Assembly (NCBI GenBank): GCA_916700875.1
Contig: CAKAKS010000004.1
Location: 15,672,444 to 15,736,443 of the forward strand
Direction: 5' to 3'
Length of the DNA stretch: 64,000 nt
Source: Sebastes aleutianus
Taxonomy: Eukaryota > Chordata > Actinopteri > Perciformes > Sebastidae
Made by a program: the position numbers and the translations under genes. Position 1 is the first letter of the stretch; each line of letters begins with the position of its first letter. Under the pieces are notes generated by a model. It was not told the origin of the DNA. It saw only the letters and a program-made list of their open reading frames with translations, and did not search any database. Positions 1-12,396 of the stretch are shown here, piece by piece.

Positions 1-700
1 ATCACGCCACACAGCGCTGACACCCCCCCGTCTCTCCTTCTCGCTCTCCATTACTTTCATAACAACATTTATAATCATCTACATGACAATCTGTGTGGGG
101 CTCTATAGCGAGGCTCGGGGGTGACAAGGGGTTAGCGCTGAAGGGAAGCGGTGCATGCTGGGATTGCGGCCTGCTGAGAGAGTGGCATTCTGGGAGGCGG
201 TGTCCTGCGGGCAGGGCCTCTGGGGGATGCAGTATGGTTAATAGGCCTTTCATGGCCGCCCCACAAAGCCTTTTGTCCCGAGCTAATTCATCCAGCCCTG
301 CGTGGAGAGATGGAGGGGGGAGGGGCACCATGGAGGTTTTTTTGGGGTTGGGAGTCCCCGTTTTTTCCCCTCTCTACTCTGCAGCACGGTGCAGGGTGGC
401 GCTAGTGTGTGAGGGAGCCTACAAACAGAGCTCCGCTCGGTAGCAACAACACCAAAACATTGGCAGAGCTTGCTGGCAAACGGCAGCACAACACTGGAAA
501 ACACCCACGATTAATGACTCCTTGAAAACATCTTGAAGCTGGAACTTCCTGCTGGGTATGACGTACAAAGGGATGTGGATATTCTTGGGTTTTTAATTAA
601 TTGAAAAAGCTGAATAAATGTCCACACCTGAACAAGAGCAGCAGGTGTCATAAAATGCCTCAACTTTGGCAGGGAATGGAGCCCTGCTGGGTTGCAATAA
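1..700. other. Intergenic DNA upstream of boc
   Basis: No coding exon or RNA gene is recognisable here. About 95-330 is GC-rich and contains several AT-rich homeodomain-like words (GGTTAAT, GCTAATTC), so it could be a regulatory block, but this is only composition. The open frames on both strands have no similarity to proteins I know and look like chance frames. Confidence 0.5.
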
Positions 701-701
701 C

Positions 702-1395
702 TAGGGTGACCAGATCCCAACAAACCAAATGTGGGACAAAGAGTATGTTTGTGTGGGACAATGTGGGACACGTTACCAAGGCTAAGTGGTAGTCTACATT
801 TTTGATATAATGTCTATCTAACTTAAATAATGAACATTTCTATTCTGCCCCTTATCCTGTAACATCTCTATGCTTTACCGGATTGCATCCATAGATCAGC
901 ACATCTCTTTTTGATCTGCACGTTTCTTGTGAGACTCACATGAACTGTGTCGCTTCATGTCATATTCCCCCCGTGTGAAATTGAAAAATAACACTTCATT
1001 TCACAAAAAACTCTGAGAATCGCCATCCACCGGCTTATAAATAGTTATAAGAAGTTTCACAATCTTTGTTGTAGCTGCTCTTCCTTTTCTTTGTGGTAGT
1101 TTCCAGGGGTAGTAGAGGGATTTAGCATAAACCTGCATAGCTTGCGACTTTGCCGTGACATGTTAACCTGCACTTGAACCACATATGCGCAGTTTGACAG
1201 CAAACACAGCACCGTGATGACAGCCTTCCCTGCTTTCTTCATAGCCATTGCTTAAAAGCCAAGATTTTAAAAGTGCAGTTGTTTCACTTTTGAAAACTAG
1301 AGCCAACGAAAATGTGGGATATCGACTCAATATGTGGGACGTGGGACAAAAAGAGCTGTGCAGTCCCTCGTAAAGTGGGACACCTGGTCACCCTA
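702..1395. mobile_element. Short TIR element (MITE-like)
   Basis: The ends are perfect 12-base inverted repeats: TAGGGTGACCAG at 702-713 and CTGGTCACCCTA at 1384-1395. If the outer TA is counted as the target, the element is a TA-flanked 10-base TIR unit, as expected for Tc1/mariner-like or related cut-and-paste families. The interior repeats the word GTGGGACA near both ends and has no transposase frame. It is therefore a non-autonomous copy of about 0.69 kb. The family is not identified. Confidence 0.6.
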
Positions 1396-1645
1396 TAGCC
1401 CCTCAGGTACATACATCATGGTGGGAGTTCCTGCGTTCACAGAGGCGAGACGCCACCGTCAGACTCCCCCTATCAAAACCCTGTGATCTGCAGGAATAGC
1501 CAGCTATTAATGAACTGGACGGGAACGGGCGATTCAAAGTGTGCTGATTGAAGTGGAGAATTCCAGAGAGCGTGCACAGGGGGGGGGGGGATCGAGCTGT
1601 GATCACTGTGCTATGAGAGTGTGTGTATGTGAACACTGTGCTATG

Positions 1646-1647
<2 letters not shown>

Positions 1648-1677
<30 letters not shown>

Positions 1678-1691
1678 ATCACTGTGCTATA

Positions 1692-1727
<36 letters not shown>
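1648..1727. repeat. Compound GT microsatellite
   Basis: Two GT runs (about 1648-1677 and 1695-1727) are separated by a copy of the phrase ATCACTGTGCTAT, which also occurs before the first run near 1601 and again near 1631. The unit has therefore been duplicated as phrase plus GT tract. The short MCVCVC frames across it are repeat artefacts. Confidence 0.85.
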
Positions 1728-2089
1728 GCACAGTCCTGACTGGGCCCTGTCCAGTTCACAACAACACAACACAGCACAGCTGCACTGGAGGGCCTGCAGG
1801 CCTCAATGGATGGGGGTCAATACAGACTCTGTGGGGACTAACGCATACCAAATCAGGGGGAACAGAGCAAGAGGAGGGGGAGGGGGCGCACTTTTCTCTT
1901 CCAGGACACCGTAGTTCTTAAGAAATTAACTTTCTATGAGTTGTTTTATTCTAAAACATGCTATATGTGCTTTATAATAGTGATCCAGGTTCTAGTTTTA
2001 CGCACAGCCTCTGTAAAGTCCTCATGTGTTGTGTGTAAAGCTCTGTAGTGTAGGAGAAACGGTGGTGCAGTAAAACAGCTCTGGGATTT

Positions 2090-2407
2090 TTTTGGGAGCC
2101 AGTCCTCTATTGTTCAGATCCCTCCTCCTGCTTGGGAAGTGGGAGGACCCGAAAAGGCGTCGCAAAAGGGAGAATTGTTTGAGAGCTCAGTCATCCAAAA
2201 ACGAGCCTTTCAATGTGAGAACTTGGGGAGCCGAAGAAAATGTCGGTGGCATCGCAGTAAATTACCAAAAAAGCAAAAGCAGCGAGGCTTTTAGAGAGGG
2301 AAAGAGAAGTAAAAGAACTGTTGCGTTTATTCTGGGACTAAAACTCAACACAGAAGAGACGCGAAGAGAAGATCTGCTCGCGTGAGCACCAAATAGAGCA
2401 GTTTTGG
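2090..2407 (+). other. boc: Putative boc 5' non-coding exon
   Basis: A purine-rich stretch ends at 2407 in a good splice donor (TTTTGG followed by GTAAGTTT). No coding exon lies between it and the boc signal-peptide exon at 16913, whose 5' part is untranslated, so a leader exon must exist upstream. This is the best candidate I can see. The 5' boundary and the transcription start are not determined. Another leader exon inside the 14.5 kb intron cannot be excluded. Confidence 0.4.
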
Positions 2408-3139
2408 GTAAGTTTTACTCCTTCATGCGGTCCATGTTGTTGCGGTGTTGCGCTTTGTATCAACATGTTTTACATTGTTAAACATAAAAGTAGCAGTTTT
2501 TGTTGCGAGTTTGCAGCTGAACGGAACGGAACGTCTTTAACCAACTCATGTGTTACTTTGTTTCTAGAGAATTCTGGAATTTAGAACTAAGCTACTTCAT
2601 GCTGGCGACTACTTTAATAGCAACATTTGTTTTTGTTTTTTAGCTTATCTTTACGCATAAACGTTGCTACAAGCTTTCTGTGTCACACATATACTTTATT
2701 TGGATGAAAGTGTGCTTTTTGTCTCGGTTTTAGTGCTTCTTTTAATAAAGAAACGTTAACTTTGCTTTCGGACTTAGCCTGTTGTTGATTGGTTGAAGCT
2801 CTTTGCGTCCATAGTTTCCCAAACTTTTCCTTCATTATCCGCCGACTTTTAAAGTGCAATACATGTATGTGGAGTGGATTCAGCTTTGTGTGACACGTTG
2901 CAGAAATTCATAGCTGTTTTTTTTAGACATGCTGTGTTTTTTTTAGTAAAAAATGTGTGTTGCGTTTTTGCAGGCCGCAGCCTATAGTGGCTCCCATAGG
3001 GTAACAGAAAACAGACATGGAGAGCACTGCCAGATTTACCCCCATATTATCATCAGCAGTGTAGTAGGGGTATGCTGGGAAACAGAGGCAAAAGCTACAT
3101 AAATGAATTGTTCACAGAAAAGCAGCATGTTATAAATAT

Positions 3140-3720
3140 TTATGAATGAATGAATGAACGACTTTATTTCGAACATCAAAATAAATAAAAACAGATACAA
3201 AATAATAACAAACAAAACAAGAGTAATAGTGTCCGAAAAGGATTAGGTAGAAGTAAAACTTATGTTTCCCTTTCTCACTTCTCCTAATAACTCATATATC
3301 ATAGAATGATAATATAATATATAAACTATCCCAGATTTATTTACATCCCAAATTAAATATATGAACAGCAGCCAAGTTTATTTACAACCCACATATCCAT
3401 CCGGAGTTAAAAAGTAGATATAAACCAACCCTTATCACAACTCTTCCTCAACCATATACCTCCCAAAAACATCTTTTTTGTATAGCTTTTTAAAGTGATT
3501 CATATTTGTGCTCTGCTTCAACCCATCACCTAACCCATTCCACAAATCCACCCCACAGACTGAAATTTATCACCCTGAAAAACTTTATTTTGAAAATACA
3601 TCCTGTTAAATGCACAAATTGGGTATTGTTGGCATTGAGAAAACCATAACAAAGCTACCTGAGTGCATTTCTTTAGTGCATCTCCCCCTTAAACCAAACC
3701 CTGGTGTCAGAATAACCTAA
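3140..3720 (-). mobile_element. 3' end of a LINE, reverse-transcriptase C-terminus relic
   Basis: Read on the minus strand, 3567-3435 encodes a phrase typical of the last residues of non-LTR reverse-transcriptase ORFs: VDLWNGLGDGLKQ, then NHFKKLYKKDVFGRY, followed by a stop at 3437-3435. Downstream in the element comes an A/T-rich 3' tail ending in ATGA-like repeats at about 3144-3162, the usual form of teleost L2/CR1-like tails. Only the extreme 3' end is present, as expected for 5'-truncated retroposition. The exact clade is not assigned. Confidence 0.6.
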
Positions 3721-4517
3721 TTTAAAGTCTCCTATAAAGTGACAGCTGCTCAGTGCAGCCAGGAATGCAGCATCCATGCCTGAGAGTCTCTACTGATATC
3801 ATCCTCTCATCCAGGTTTGATTTAATGAGAAAATGTTTGTGTTAATCCCAGGGGCTGCTAATGAGTGTTTGGCCCGGGGTGTCAGTCACCGTGGGGTTCT
3901 GGTAGAGAGGCAGAGGAAGGGGGTTATACACGGACAACATAGAGGAAGGCCTGCAGGAACAGCCGCAGGGGCTCAAGTTTCCAACCCCAGGTGTCGTTTT
4001 GTTATTTGGCTTACATTTAGCCTCCGCTGCTGCCTCGCATGGAGGAACCCTCAGTGACAGACATGGCATCAGACAAGAGGGCCCGATTGTTCCCCGCTGA
4101 ATCAATGTCACTTGGATTAAAAGTCGAAACGAATGGCCTGGCCTCCTCCAATTAGGCGCACAGCTTATGAGGGAATTAATTGGTCTCAGTAAAAAAAGGA
4201 GCCTCTTGTTGTTTGGTAGCAGGGATTGTCGTTGTTGTTGTTGATCATCTCTGGTAGACCGGTGGATCAAAGTTGGACTAATTGATTTCCAGTCTGATTA
4301 TCTGCCTGTTTCTCACACTGTTTGGCCCCTTTGATTACTTATGTGGAACCTGGGAAACCCCAATTATAGGAGTTCATAATCAATCTTGCAAGATGTTATG
4401 CAAATATTACAGAATATTTCAATGTCATGCAGCTATTGTAAGTTTTAACTGTGATATATTAAATCCTGCAATCATACTAGGGGATAAAACAATAAAGACT
4501 ATAGTAAAATAGACCCA

Positions 4518-5397
4518 GTTCATTACTGAATACAACAGGCACGCTTTAAATCCCTGTAGGAGTTTCATAATATGTTTTTTATTGAGGATAGTGAATGAAA
4601 AGCTTTCAGGGTGTAGTCCATGCTCAAAACGACGACTGCCCGGAAGTACAGTAGTTTTCCTCTAATACTGAAAATGCAACAGAAAGTTAATCGGCAGCTT
4701 TTTTGATAATCTATTAATCCTTTTAAGTCATTTTTGAGCATATTTGCTAAACCTCTAGCTTCTCGAATGTGAGGATTCATGCTTTTCTTTATCTTTTTTG
4801 ACTGTAACTTGAATATCTTTGGATTTTTGGCTATTGCTCGGACCAAATAAGCAATTTGAAGATGTCGCCTTGGGCTCTGAGAAATGGAGATATCGTCAGA
4901 CTAATTAATGAAATTAGAGCTGCAACGATAAGTCGACTACCCGATTAGTCGATCGACAGTGAAAATAATCGGCAACCTTTTTATAATCGATTAATCGTTA
5001 ATGCAATTTTCCATGCAGAAATGTCAGAAAATGCTGTTTTCAGCCTCTGAAATATGGAGAGTACCTGCTTTTCTCTGTTTTATATCATATTAAAGTGAAT
5101 ATATTTGGGTTTTGGGCTGATAAAACAAGACATTTAAAGACAGAGGAACCGGGATGGACATTTTTCACAATTTTCTGACATTTTGTAGACCAAACGGTTA
5201 CAGTCCTACTACACTGACGTAGACTCAAATCTGTTATTGAATACCACAGGCACACTTCAAGTCCCTATAGGAGTATTATAATATCATGTGTCTTCTATAC
5301 TGGACATTGTGATGAATGAAACGCTTTCAGGCTGCAGTCTCAGGCCAAAACAACAAAGCTATTGCCCGGATGTAGAAAAAAACTGCTAAAATCCTGC
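4518..5397. repeat. Two GGGCTGCAAC-type TIR elements between direct repeats
   Basis: Two diverged copies of the family (about 4685-4910 and 4917-5207) lie next to each other. Both share the family interior phrase (CTTGAATATCTTTGG or similar) and the ATTAATCG-type ends. They are bracketed by an imperfect direct repeat of about 150 bases, 4518-4670 and 5232-5395, recognisable by GAATACAACAGGCACGCTT against GAATACCACAGGCACACTT and by GCTTTCAGGGTGTAGTC against GCTTTCAGGCTGCAGTC. No protein is encoded. Confidence 0.55.
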
Positions 5398-8300
5398 ACA
5401 TTGTTGATTTTTGGGACTGGAAACGTGCATACCTTTAGGCGAAAGAGGACAGGAAACTAACGTTATTGTCTTTTGGTTACAGAGCCTGTGTCAGAATTTA
5501 GGAGCCATTTTTTTTGTCTTACTGTTACCAGCTGGGCCTTTACAATGAAACTTGAAGTTATATGTGATTGATCTTGGTTACCTGCCAAACAGACATGTAG
5601 CGCTGGAGACAAAAGCTGCCAGTTTTCCACTATTTGTCCAGAAGCTGGTGGATAGTTTTTCATGCAGTCTATAGGAGCTGAGTTTTCACGTGTGTTGCAG
5701 CTTGTAAAGAAAAGTTACTGTGTGGATTTAGGTGTGCAGCCAATAGCAATAGAGTCTCTCACTCATATCTTAGTTTGGTTTCGACATTTACTCTGCCATA
5801 TTGAACCGTGATGTGAGATATGAGTGCAAGGATAGGATTTAACTTGTTTGACTCTCGCCTGTTGTGTTTCTCACATCTGGATGCGAATCAAAGTCTTTAG
5901 ATGGAGATGGATTTCAAGATGCATTTGGAGATTACAAACAGCCAGCGGTTCCATCAGGACTGCTGTTGCTGCTTCGTTCTCTCACTGTGTTTGCGAGCCA
6001 AAGTTCCCGAGGTCTGACTGTGGCGCTGGAAAGCAGCATTGTTATTGTAGAGGGTGTAACATTGGCGTTAATTGACAAAGGAGAAAAAAAACCTCCTTCC
6101 TGAGGGCATGCTTTCATCTCTATGACAGCGGGTACACTCATGCAGTCATAACAGCCTGCAGGCCCAAACTGAGGGCCTGTGCTGCACATGTGTGTGTGTG
6201 TGTGTGTGTGAGTGATGGTTCCTGTCCAATCAGGATTATCTCTTTACACTGGAATGCATTGCTTGTCATTGTGGTCCTCAGCCGGCCTCACCTGCGAGGT
6301 TGTTTTGAGATTATTGCATTAGAAGAAAAGCGTTTATAATTTCAGCTGGGTTGATGTAATTTTCATAAACTAGCAAGAACACTCAACGCCAAATAAGGCT
6401 GCTTCATTTCCCAGAGCTGGACGTTATTGGCCTGTTGACATACGGTGCATTAGTCCTCCAGCGCTGACAGACTGGAGGCTCGGGCCTCGTGGCCCCGAGA
6501 GGGTTTCTGTGTCCAGTCAGACATCGGATAACCAGAGAGGGACACCTGGACCGGCAGGTGGCCGGGGTCCAGGCCCCTCCCCTGGGGTTGCATACCTCTC
6601 TCCTCCTGATCCTCCCTGCCGGCCAGGACCACAGACAGAGAGAGAGGAGGAGGAGGAGGAGGAGGAATGTGAGGGGAATAGTGAAGGAGAAAGTCCTGAC
6701 AGAGAGTTGGAGCGGCTAATTAAACAGGCTACGATCAAACAGAGTGAGATTATTGAGGCAGGGATGAAGATAGATTGGACGAGAGATAGGAGAAAGAAAG
6801 CTGGAGAGATTGGTGTGCAACTTTTCCAAAGCAGAACATCCTTTTTTAAAGTTTTAAATCATCGGAAACTGCATATTGATGCCCGTCCAGTTTACATCTG
6901 TATCATAAATACTCATTTGTTGTCTTAACAGCCTAACAGGGATTACCCAAAGCCTTTAAACCAGCTGAGTTGATTTGTTCCACTACTTAAGGTAACGTTA
7001 AGAAGCTCTTGATTGGATAATGAAGTTACCCAAGCCATACTCTCACTCTCTCTCTTACACACAAACACACACATTGTGAGTCTGGAGTGAGTGCTGTTAG
7101 ATCATTGATCAACTCCAGACTCAGTGTGTGTGTGTAGACAAATAGCCCAGTGTGTGCAAAGCAGATATTTGGACAAAGATTAGGGGGTGTTATTACGAGC
7201 CAAAAGCAACCCAGACGCTCTAATAGATCATTCACACACAGGCATGAGATTGCTCTCTGACTGGGGCTGTTCAGTGTAAGTCTCGCTCTTTTTCCTCTTT
7301 CTGTCTCAACTGCACACATTTTTTAAAATTTGCGTCATTTCGGTTATTAGACTTTGCTCAAGGTCTGACAAGATGTGACTCCTTTTTATACGCTGTAATA
7401 TTAACCGTCTGGAGCATGTGCGAACGAAACAATAAAGGCACCAAAAAAACGTCAAAGGAGTCTGTTCCAGGGCTTTAACCAATAATCAGATTTAAAGTGT
7501 TGCCCCAGAGAGAAAGAACTCATCATTGAAGAATGTCAAACTGGCAGGAGAAGACATGATTCAACAGAATAAATCACTGGGCACCAGATTAGTTAGTTAT
7601 TGGGCCCCTGAGGTTATCGCAAGTGGAATTTTCCATCGACAGCGATCCTCTCTCTCTTTCTCTCTCTCTCTCTTTTGTCCAAATGTAGGAGCTGTAGGAT
7701 AATGCACATCCGTGGCTCTGAGTGACAGGACAAGTGGTAGCTCTGCTATACCACGCACACAAATCCAGCTTCTGACACTCTCTTTGAAACCTTCTCCAGC
7801 TGTTTCTCCTCTTTCAGAGCAGCAGCTTTCACTTTATAACCGTGGCGCAAAAAGCAGTCAAAGTCGGTTGCACCATCTCCAACACAGTTGACGCCCCACA
7901 CAACCCTCGCTTTCTGTTTAATTTCCTGCCTCTTCTCCATTTTCTAATTCCTCCCTCATATCTGTTTTCCCTATAACGTTCCCCTTCAGTCGTTCCATAT
8001 AACTTTACGGCCTTTCTCCATTCCCTCATCTCTCTTTCCGTCTCTCTCTCTCTCTCTGCCTTATCTCAATTTCCTAATATCTGTTTTTCATATAATATTT
8101 CACTCGCTCTGCTTTTCTCTTCCTTCCTTCGTCTCCCACTGAGAGTTGTAGGGCCAGTCTCTCTCTCTCTTTTTCCCCCCTCCTGGTTCCTGCTGAATAA
8201 TGGGGAGAAATTGCTCTTGATTTATAATTGGTTCCATTCACTCTGATGCATGAGCTGCCAAAGGAGTTTGGGGCCCCTTTCACCCCCTCACATCCCTCCT

Positions 8301-8782
8301 CCCTCCCTCCCTCCTTCCCTCCCTACGATGCAGGAACACACAGGGCGCAGGCTGCAGATATGTACAGCTATGAAAGTCTATATTAGCATGCACGAATGCC
8401 GTGGCGTGCATGTAGTTTATCTCTCGGGCCGGGGAGAAGTGGTAGTCTGTTTTTTTGCGTGTTGACATTTGGTTGTTGGAAAAACTTCCTGAGGTCTGCA
8501 TATTTATGTGCCTCTGTGAGTATACTTTTACCATGTAATAGGAGTTTGTGTGATTGCTTGCTTATGTGTCATCAATTGTGTGTGTGTGCAAGGAAAGAAT
8601 GGTTGTGGCGAAATGAAATATGTAGCTGCATGAGCGCGTGTGTGTGTGTTTGTGTGATGAGCACTGTGAAATCCTGGGTATTAGTTAGTTTTCCCAGTCC
8701 TGTATGGGAATGATTATGTGTGTACTGAGACTCTTGATGCTCGCTTAAAGCTTCTCAGAAAGATGTGTGTGTCCTTAAAGAA

Positions 8783-8794
8783 CACATACACACA

Positions 8795-8833
<39 letters not shown>

Positions 8834-8840
8834 ACACATA
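8783..8840. repeat. CA microsatellite
   Basis: A nearly pure CA run with a few TA interruptions. The HTHT frame over it is not a gene. Confidence 0.9.
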
Positions 8841-9067
8841 CAGTATATTTTTTGCATAGTGATTTTTTTTAATACATCTTGTTTTGATATTCAGTCTTAT
8901 TTGAGAAGCTGTAATCGGAGAATGTTTGGTATTTCTTCCTGATTAAATAAAGATGAATTGATTCATCCTGATGACAGTGTGTCTTTAATACAGTTAGTGT
9001 GGTCAAAGTTTTTAGTTCAGCCTTATTCAAGTTTTGTATGTCACTACTAGCTAGCTATGGCTTATAT

Positions 9068-9654
9068 TGGAGCTGCAAAGATTAATCTATTAGTTGTCAA
9101 CTATTAGATTAATCACCAACTATTTTGATTAATCGATAAATCGGTTTGAGTAATTGTTTTAAAGAAAAAAACGTCAAAATTCTCTGATTCCAGCTTCTTA
9201 AATGTGAATATTTTCTGGTTTCTTTCCATCTCTATGACAGTAAACTGAATATCTTTGAGTTGTGGACAAAACAAGACATCTGAGGATGTCATCTTGGGCT
9301 TTGGGAAACACTGATTGAAAAAGCTCTTGTGTGCAGCTCCAGAGGGATTGTTAATACTCTTTCTCCTCCTTGAATCTAGCAAACTCATCTCTCACAACAC
9401 GCTGCGTCCTCCGGAACTGTCTCAGCTTCCTCTTCCTCCTCTAATCAAAGTCTGCCTGTGCATCCTTACCACAACTTTAGCTGTCAAGAAAAAAACAACA
9501 ACAATGTGGTACAGCCCAATGTGTGACATACCAATGTACACCAACAACAAAATGATGAGATGAAAGAAGGAACTTCATTCACCATTTTCTGACATTTTAT
9601 AGATCAAACAACTAATCAAGTAAATAATGAACAGATTAATCGACAATGGAAATA

Positions 9655-9655
<1 letters not shown>
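9068..9655. mobile_element. GGGCTGCAAC-type TIR element with internal insertion
   Basis: The left part (9068-9330) aligns by eye with the complete copy at 22943-23282, sharing CTCTGATTCCAGCTTCTTAA and GAGTTGTGGACAAAACAAGA. The right part resumes at about 9565 (ACTTCATTCACCATTTTCTG, then GATTAATCGACAATGGAAAT). About 235 bases between are foreign to the family and have interrupted the copy. The expected right terminus is replaced by an ATCT microsatellite. Confidence 0.6.

Positions 9656-9748
<93 letters not shown>
9655..9748. repeat. ATCT tetranucleotide microsatellite
   Basis: About 23 uninterrupted ATCT units, followed to about 10070 by degenerate pyrimidine-rich CCTTC/CATC repeats. The repetitive SIYL frames read across it on the plus strand are translation of the repeat and not proteins. 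Confidence 0.95.
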
Positions 9749-10229
9749 CCTTATTTTCTGCTCCCCCTTTATCATCTATCATCCTTTCTTTCCCTCCTTA
9801 TATCCTTCTTTTCTTCCATCCATCCATTCATTCATCCATCTTTTCGTCCTTCCATCTTTCTACCATCCATTCATCTATCATTGCTTCTTTCCTTCCATCT
9901 AATCATCCATCATCCTTCCTTCCACCTTTCCTTCTTTCCTCATCTATCTTTATTTCCTTCCATCTGATCATCCGTCTTTCCTTTCATCCTTCCTTCTTTC
10001 CTCTCTTCTATCCATCTCGGTGTCTTTCCTATCTATCTATGTTTCATTCCTCCCTCCCTCCCTCCGATCTGATTGGCTGACGCTGCCTACATCACTGTTT
10101 GGTCCGTCCATCCGGCTCACACTCCCCCGGCAGTGCTGATGATCCCATCCCGTTCCCATGGCCCTGGTGGGCACGCTGGCATCCCACACCAGGCAACAGA
10201 GGAATGCGGGGTGGGTGTGTTCGCCGCGG

Positions 10230-10310
10230 CGCAGTAATTAGCTCTCCGTGGTTAATTCAGCTTCGTTATCTAAATTATGCAAATGCGGCGGTGCCTAATT
10301 GATTAGAACG
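10230..10310. promoter_or_regulatory. Candidate regulatory block with octamer and homeodomain words
   Basis: A repeat-free segment of the boc first intron contains AGTAATTAGC, GGTTAATTC, a perfect POU octamer ATGCAAAT at 10277-10284 and CTAATTGATTAG within 80 bases. Such clustering is typical of conserved developmental enhancers, but motif clusters also occur by chance and no conservation data are available here. Confidence 0.25.
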
Positions 10311-12396
10311 CCCCCCTCTTCTACATCTCGGGCCTGTCCAGATCCCTCTCGTTAATCCTCGAGACGCTCTGTAGCTCGTTAGTGTCGGTTCGGGGAGGCG
10401 AAGGAGGGGTTTGGACGGGCATATAGCTCGTTAATACTTTGTGAAGCGTGTGCATATGTGTGTGTGTGTGAGTATTATGAAGGAGGAGGAGGGGGTGAAT
10501 TCTCAACCTCGTTAGGGATGCTTTTGATGTGTAATTTTATGGCATGAGAACGAGTGATGTCTCGAGTGGAGGATTTGGACTGGCCCCCTCTCCACCTGTT
10601 GGGCAGAGTTTCCATGCCAAGATAAGACTCCAGAAGGTTCTCTTGTGTCCGACAGATAGATGGGAATAGATTTAAAGTTTGCTCTCTGCCAAGTTTTTGC
10701 TCGTGTGAAGCACAACAGAGAAGATCTCCCCTTCAGTTTGCATTATCGGTGATACTTTTGAAGAAGAGATAGCAACATGATTTCTATGTATTTTTATTAT
10801 TTTTGACACAATCGCACCTGACAGATCAGTTTCTTCCCATCTTTTCAACTTTTTATCCTCCATTCATCTTGTAAAACTCGATAACAAGCAATGACATATT
10901 GATTACCAATTGCGTACATTTGTGTACTGTATTCACTATTTTCTGATCATTTGTAGAATAAACGGATTTATCACCGACGGATTCGTCAATAATGTAGTCG
11001 CAGCCCCGTCTATGATTACTTAAAAATCTTCTTTGTTGCTGTCTTGTTGCTCTTTTCCCTGTGTGATGGTCTGATGGTGAACCGGGCGTGTTGTTGGTTT
11101 GTTAAGCAATCTCCTCGTCCTCCTCCACTCCTCCACGCTCTAACCCGGGCCAACCCGAGAGACCAGCAACCGCATTGACAGAGTGAGGGGAAAATATGTT
11201 GGGACATTCAGCGACGCTCTCAAACACACCCTCTCATTGACGAGGCCCTGCTCTCTCCTCCTGCTCGCCCGCCAGTTGACATCCTCTCTATTAATTTGAG
11301 TCGCCGTTCTGCTTTCTCAGTCAACCTCTCCACCCCCCCCTACTGCCTCCATAAACCCCCTTCACCCAGCTCACATCAATCCATAAAGGCCCCCCCTCTT
11401 TCCTCCCGGCCTCCCCAAACTCTCTACACACTACTCTCAACCCTCTTGGTCATTGAGCCCCCCCCACCCCTCCTTCACTTTGGTTATTGAGCAGGGCCCA
11501 TCAGCTCTTCCCCGGGCCCTTCAGAGTAGCGTCTCCCCTTTCTCCAGGGGTCCGCGGGGTCTTTGTCCGTGCACCGGCTCACTGCTTTACAATGACTCTC
11601 CACTCTATTAAGGTGCGTTCTGCCTGTTAGCGTCGCCAGGGGCAACCGGCCTCCCGCATGGCAGCTATGCGGCATGGCATTGTGGGCCGCGGGCCCGAGC
11701 GGAGCAGTTGAACCCCCGGCACTCCTCACACTTGACACCGCATGTGTTTATCTAAAGGGGGGGCTTTGTGGTGTTTGGAGAACCTCGAGGGAGGAGGGAG
11801 GGAAGGGGGGGCACGGGGTGTAAAAAGACGTAAAACTGGGGGAGGAGGAGGGAGGGCAGTTTGGGGAGGTGATAAATATTCAACAGCTCAGCTCCTCAGA
11901 AGGAGTTACTACCCTGCTGCCCCTCCACCACCGCCGCCCCTCCTGTGTGTCCTCTCCATGCCAGAAAGCAGATGGAATGTGAGAGCTCAGGGAGGTGGCT
12001 CCAGTCTGGTTTTATCCAATTAGCAGGGTTGTCAAAATGAATTTATCCACGGAGGCAGGGGGACAATGGGACTGGCAGTGGCCCGGGAGAACAGGGGCCC
12101 CGGTGTCTTTACTTAGCACGCTCACAATGAACTTCTGTCAAGTGACTCTCTCCCACAATGACATATAAGGCACTCGCATACCTACGCTCATGATGCATGC
12201 CTGCACACCATCATCGCCACAACCTGTAACGCTCTGCTGGTCGTCCTATCTGTGATTATATATACACCTTTAAGTCTTTTGAGTTGGGTCCAAGGCAAGT
12301 CACAGGTTAGTACAAGTCAAGTCTGAAGTCCTTGAGGGCAAGTCACAAGTCTTCATAATCAAAACACAAGTCAAGATTCACATTTCATGTCAATGG

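Noticed and set aside
2092..2385. 97-codon frame MGASPLLFRS in the putative boc leader
   Set aside because: No similarity to BOC or other proteins; the true BOC start is in the signal-peptide exon at 16930.
9627..10080. Open frames of 91 and 144 codons rich in SIYL
   Set aside because: They are translation of an ATCT microsatellite and following pyrimidine repeats, open in several frames.
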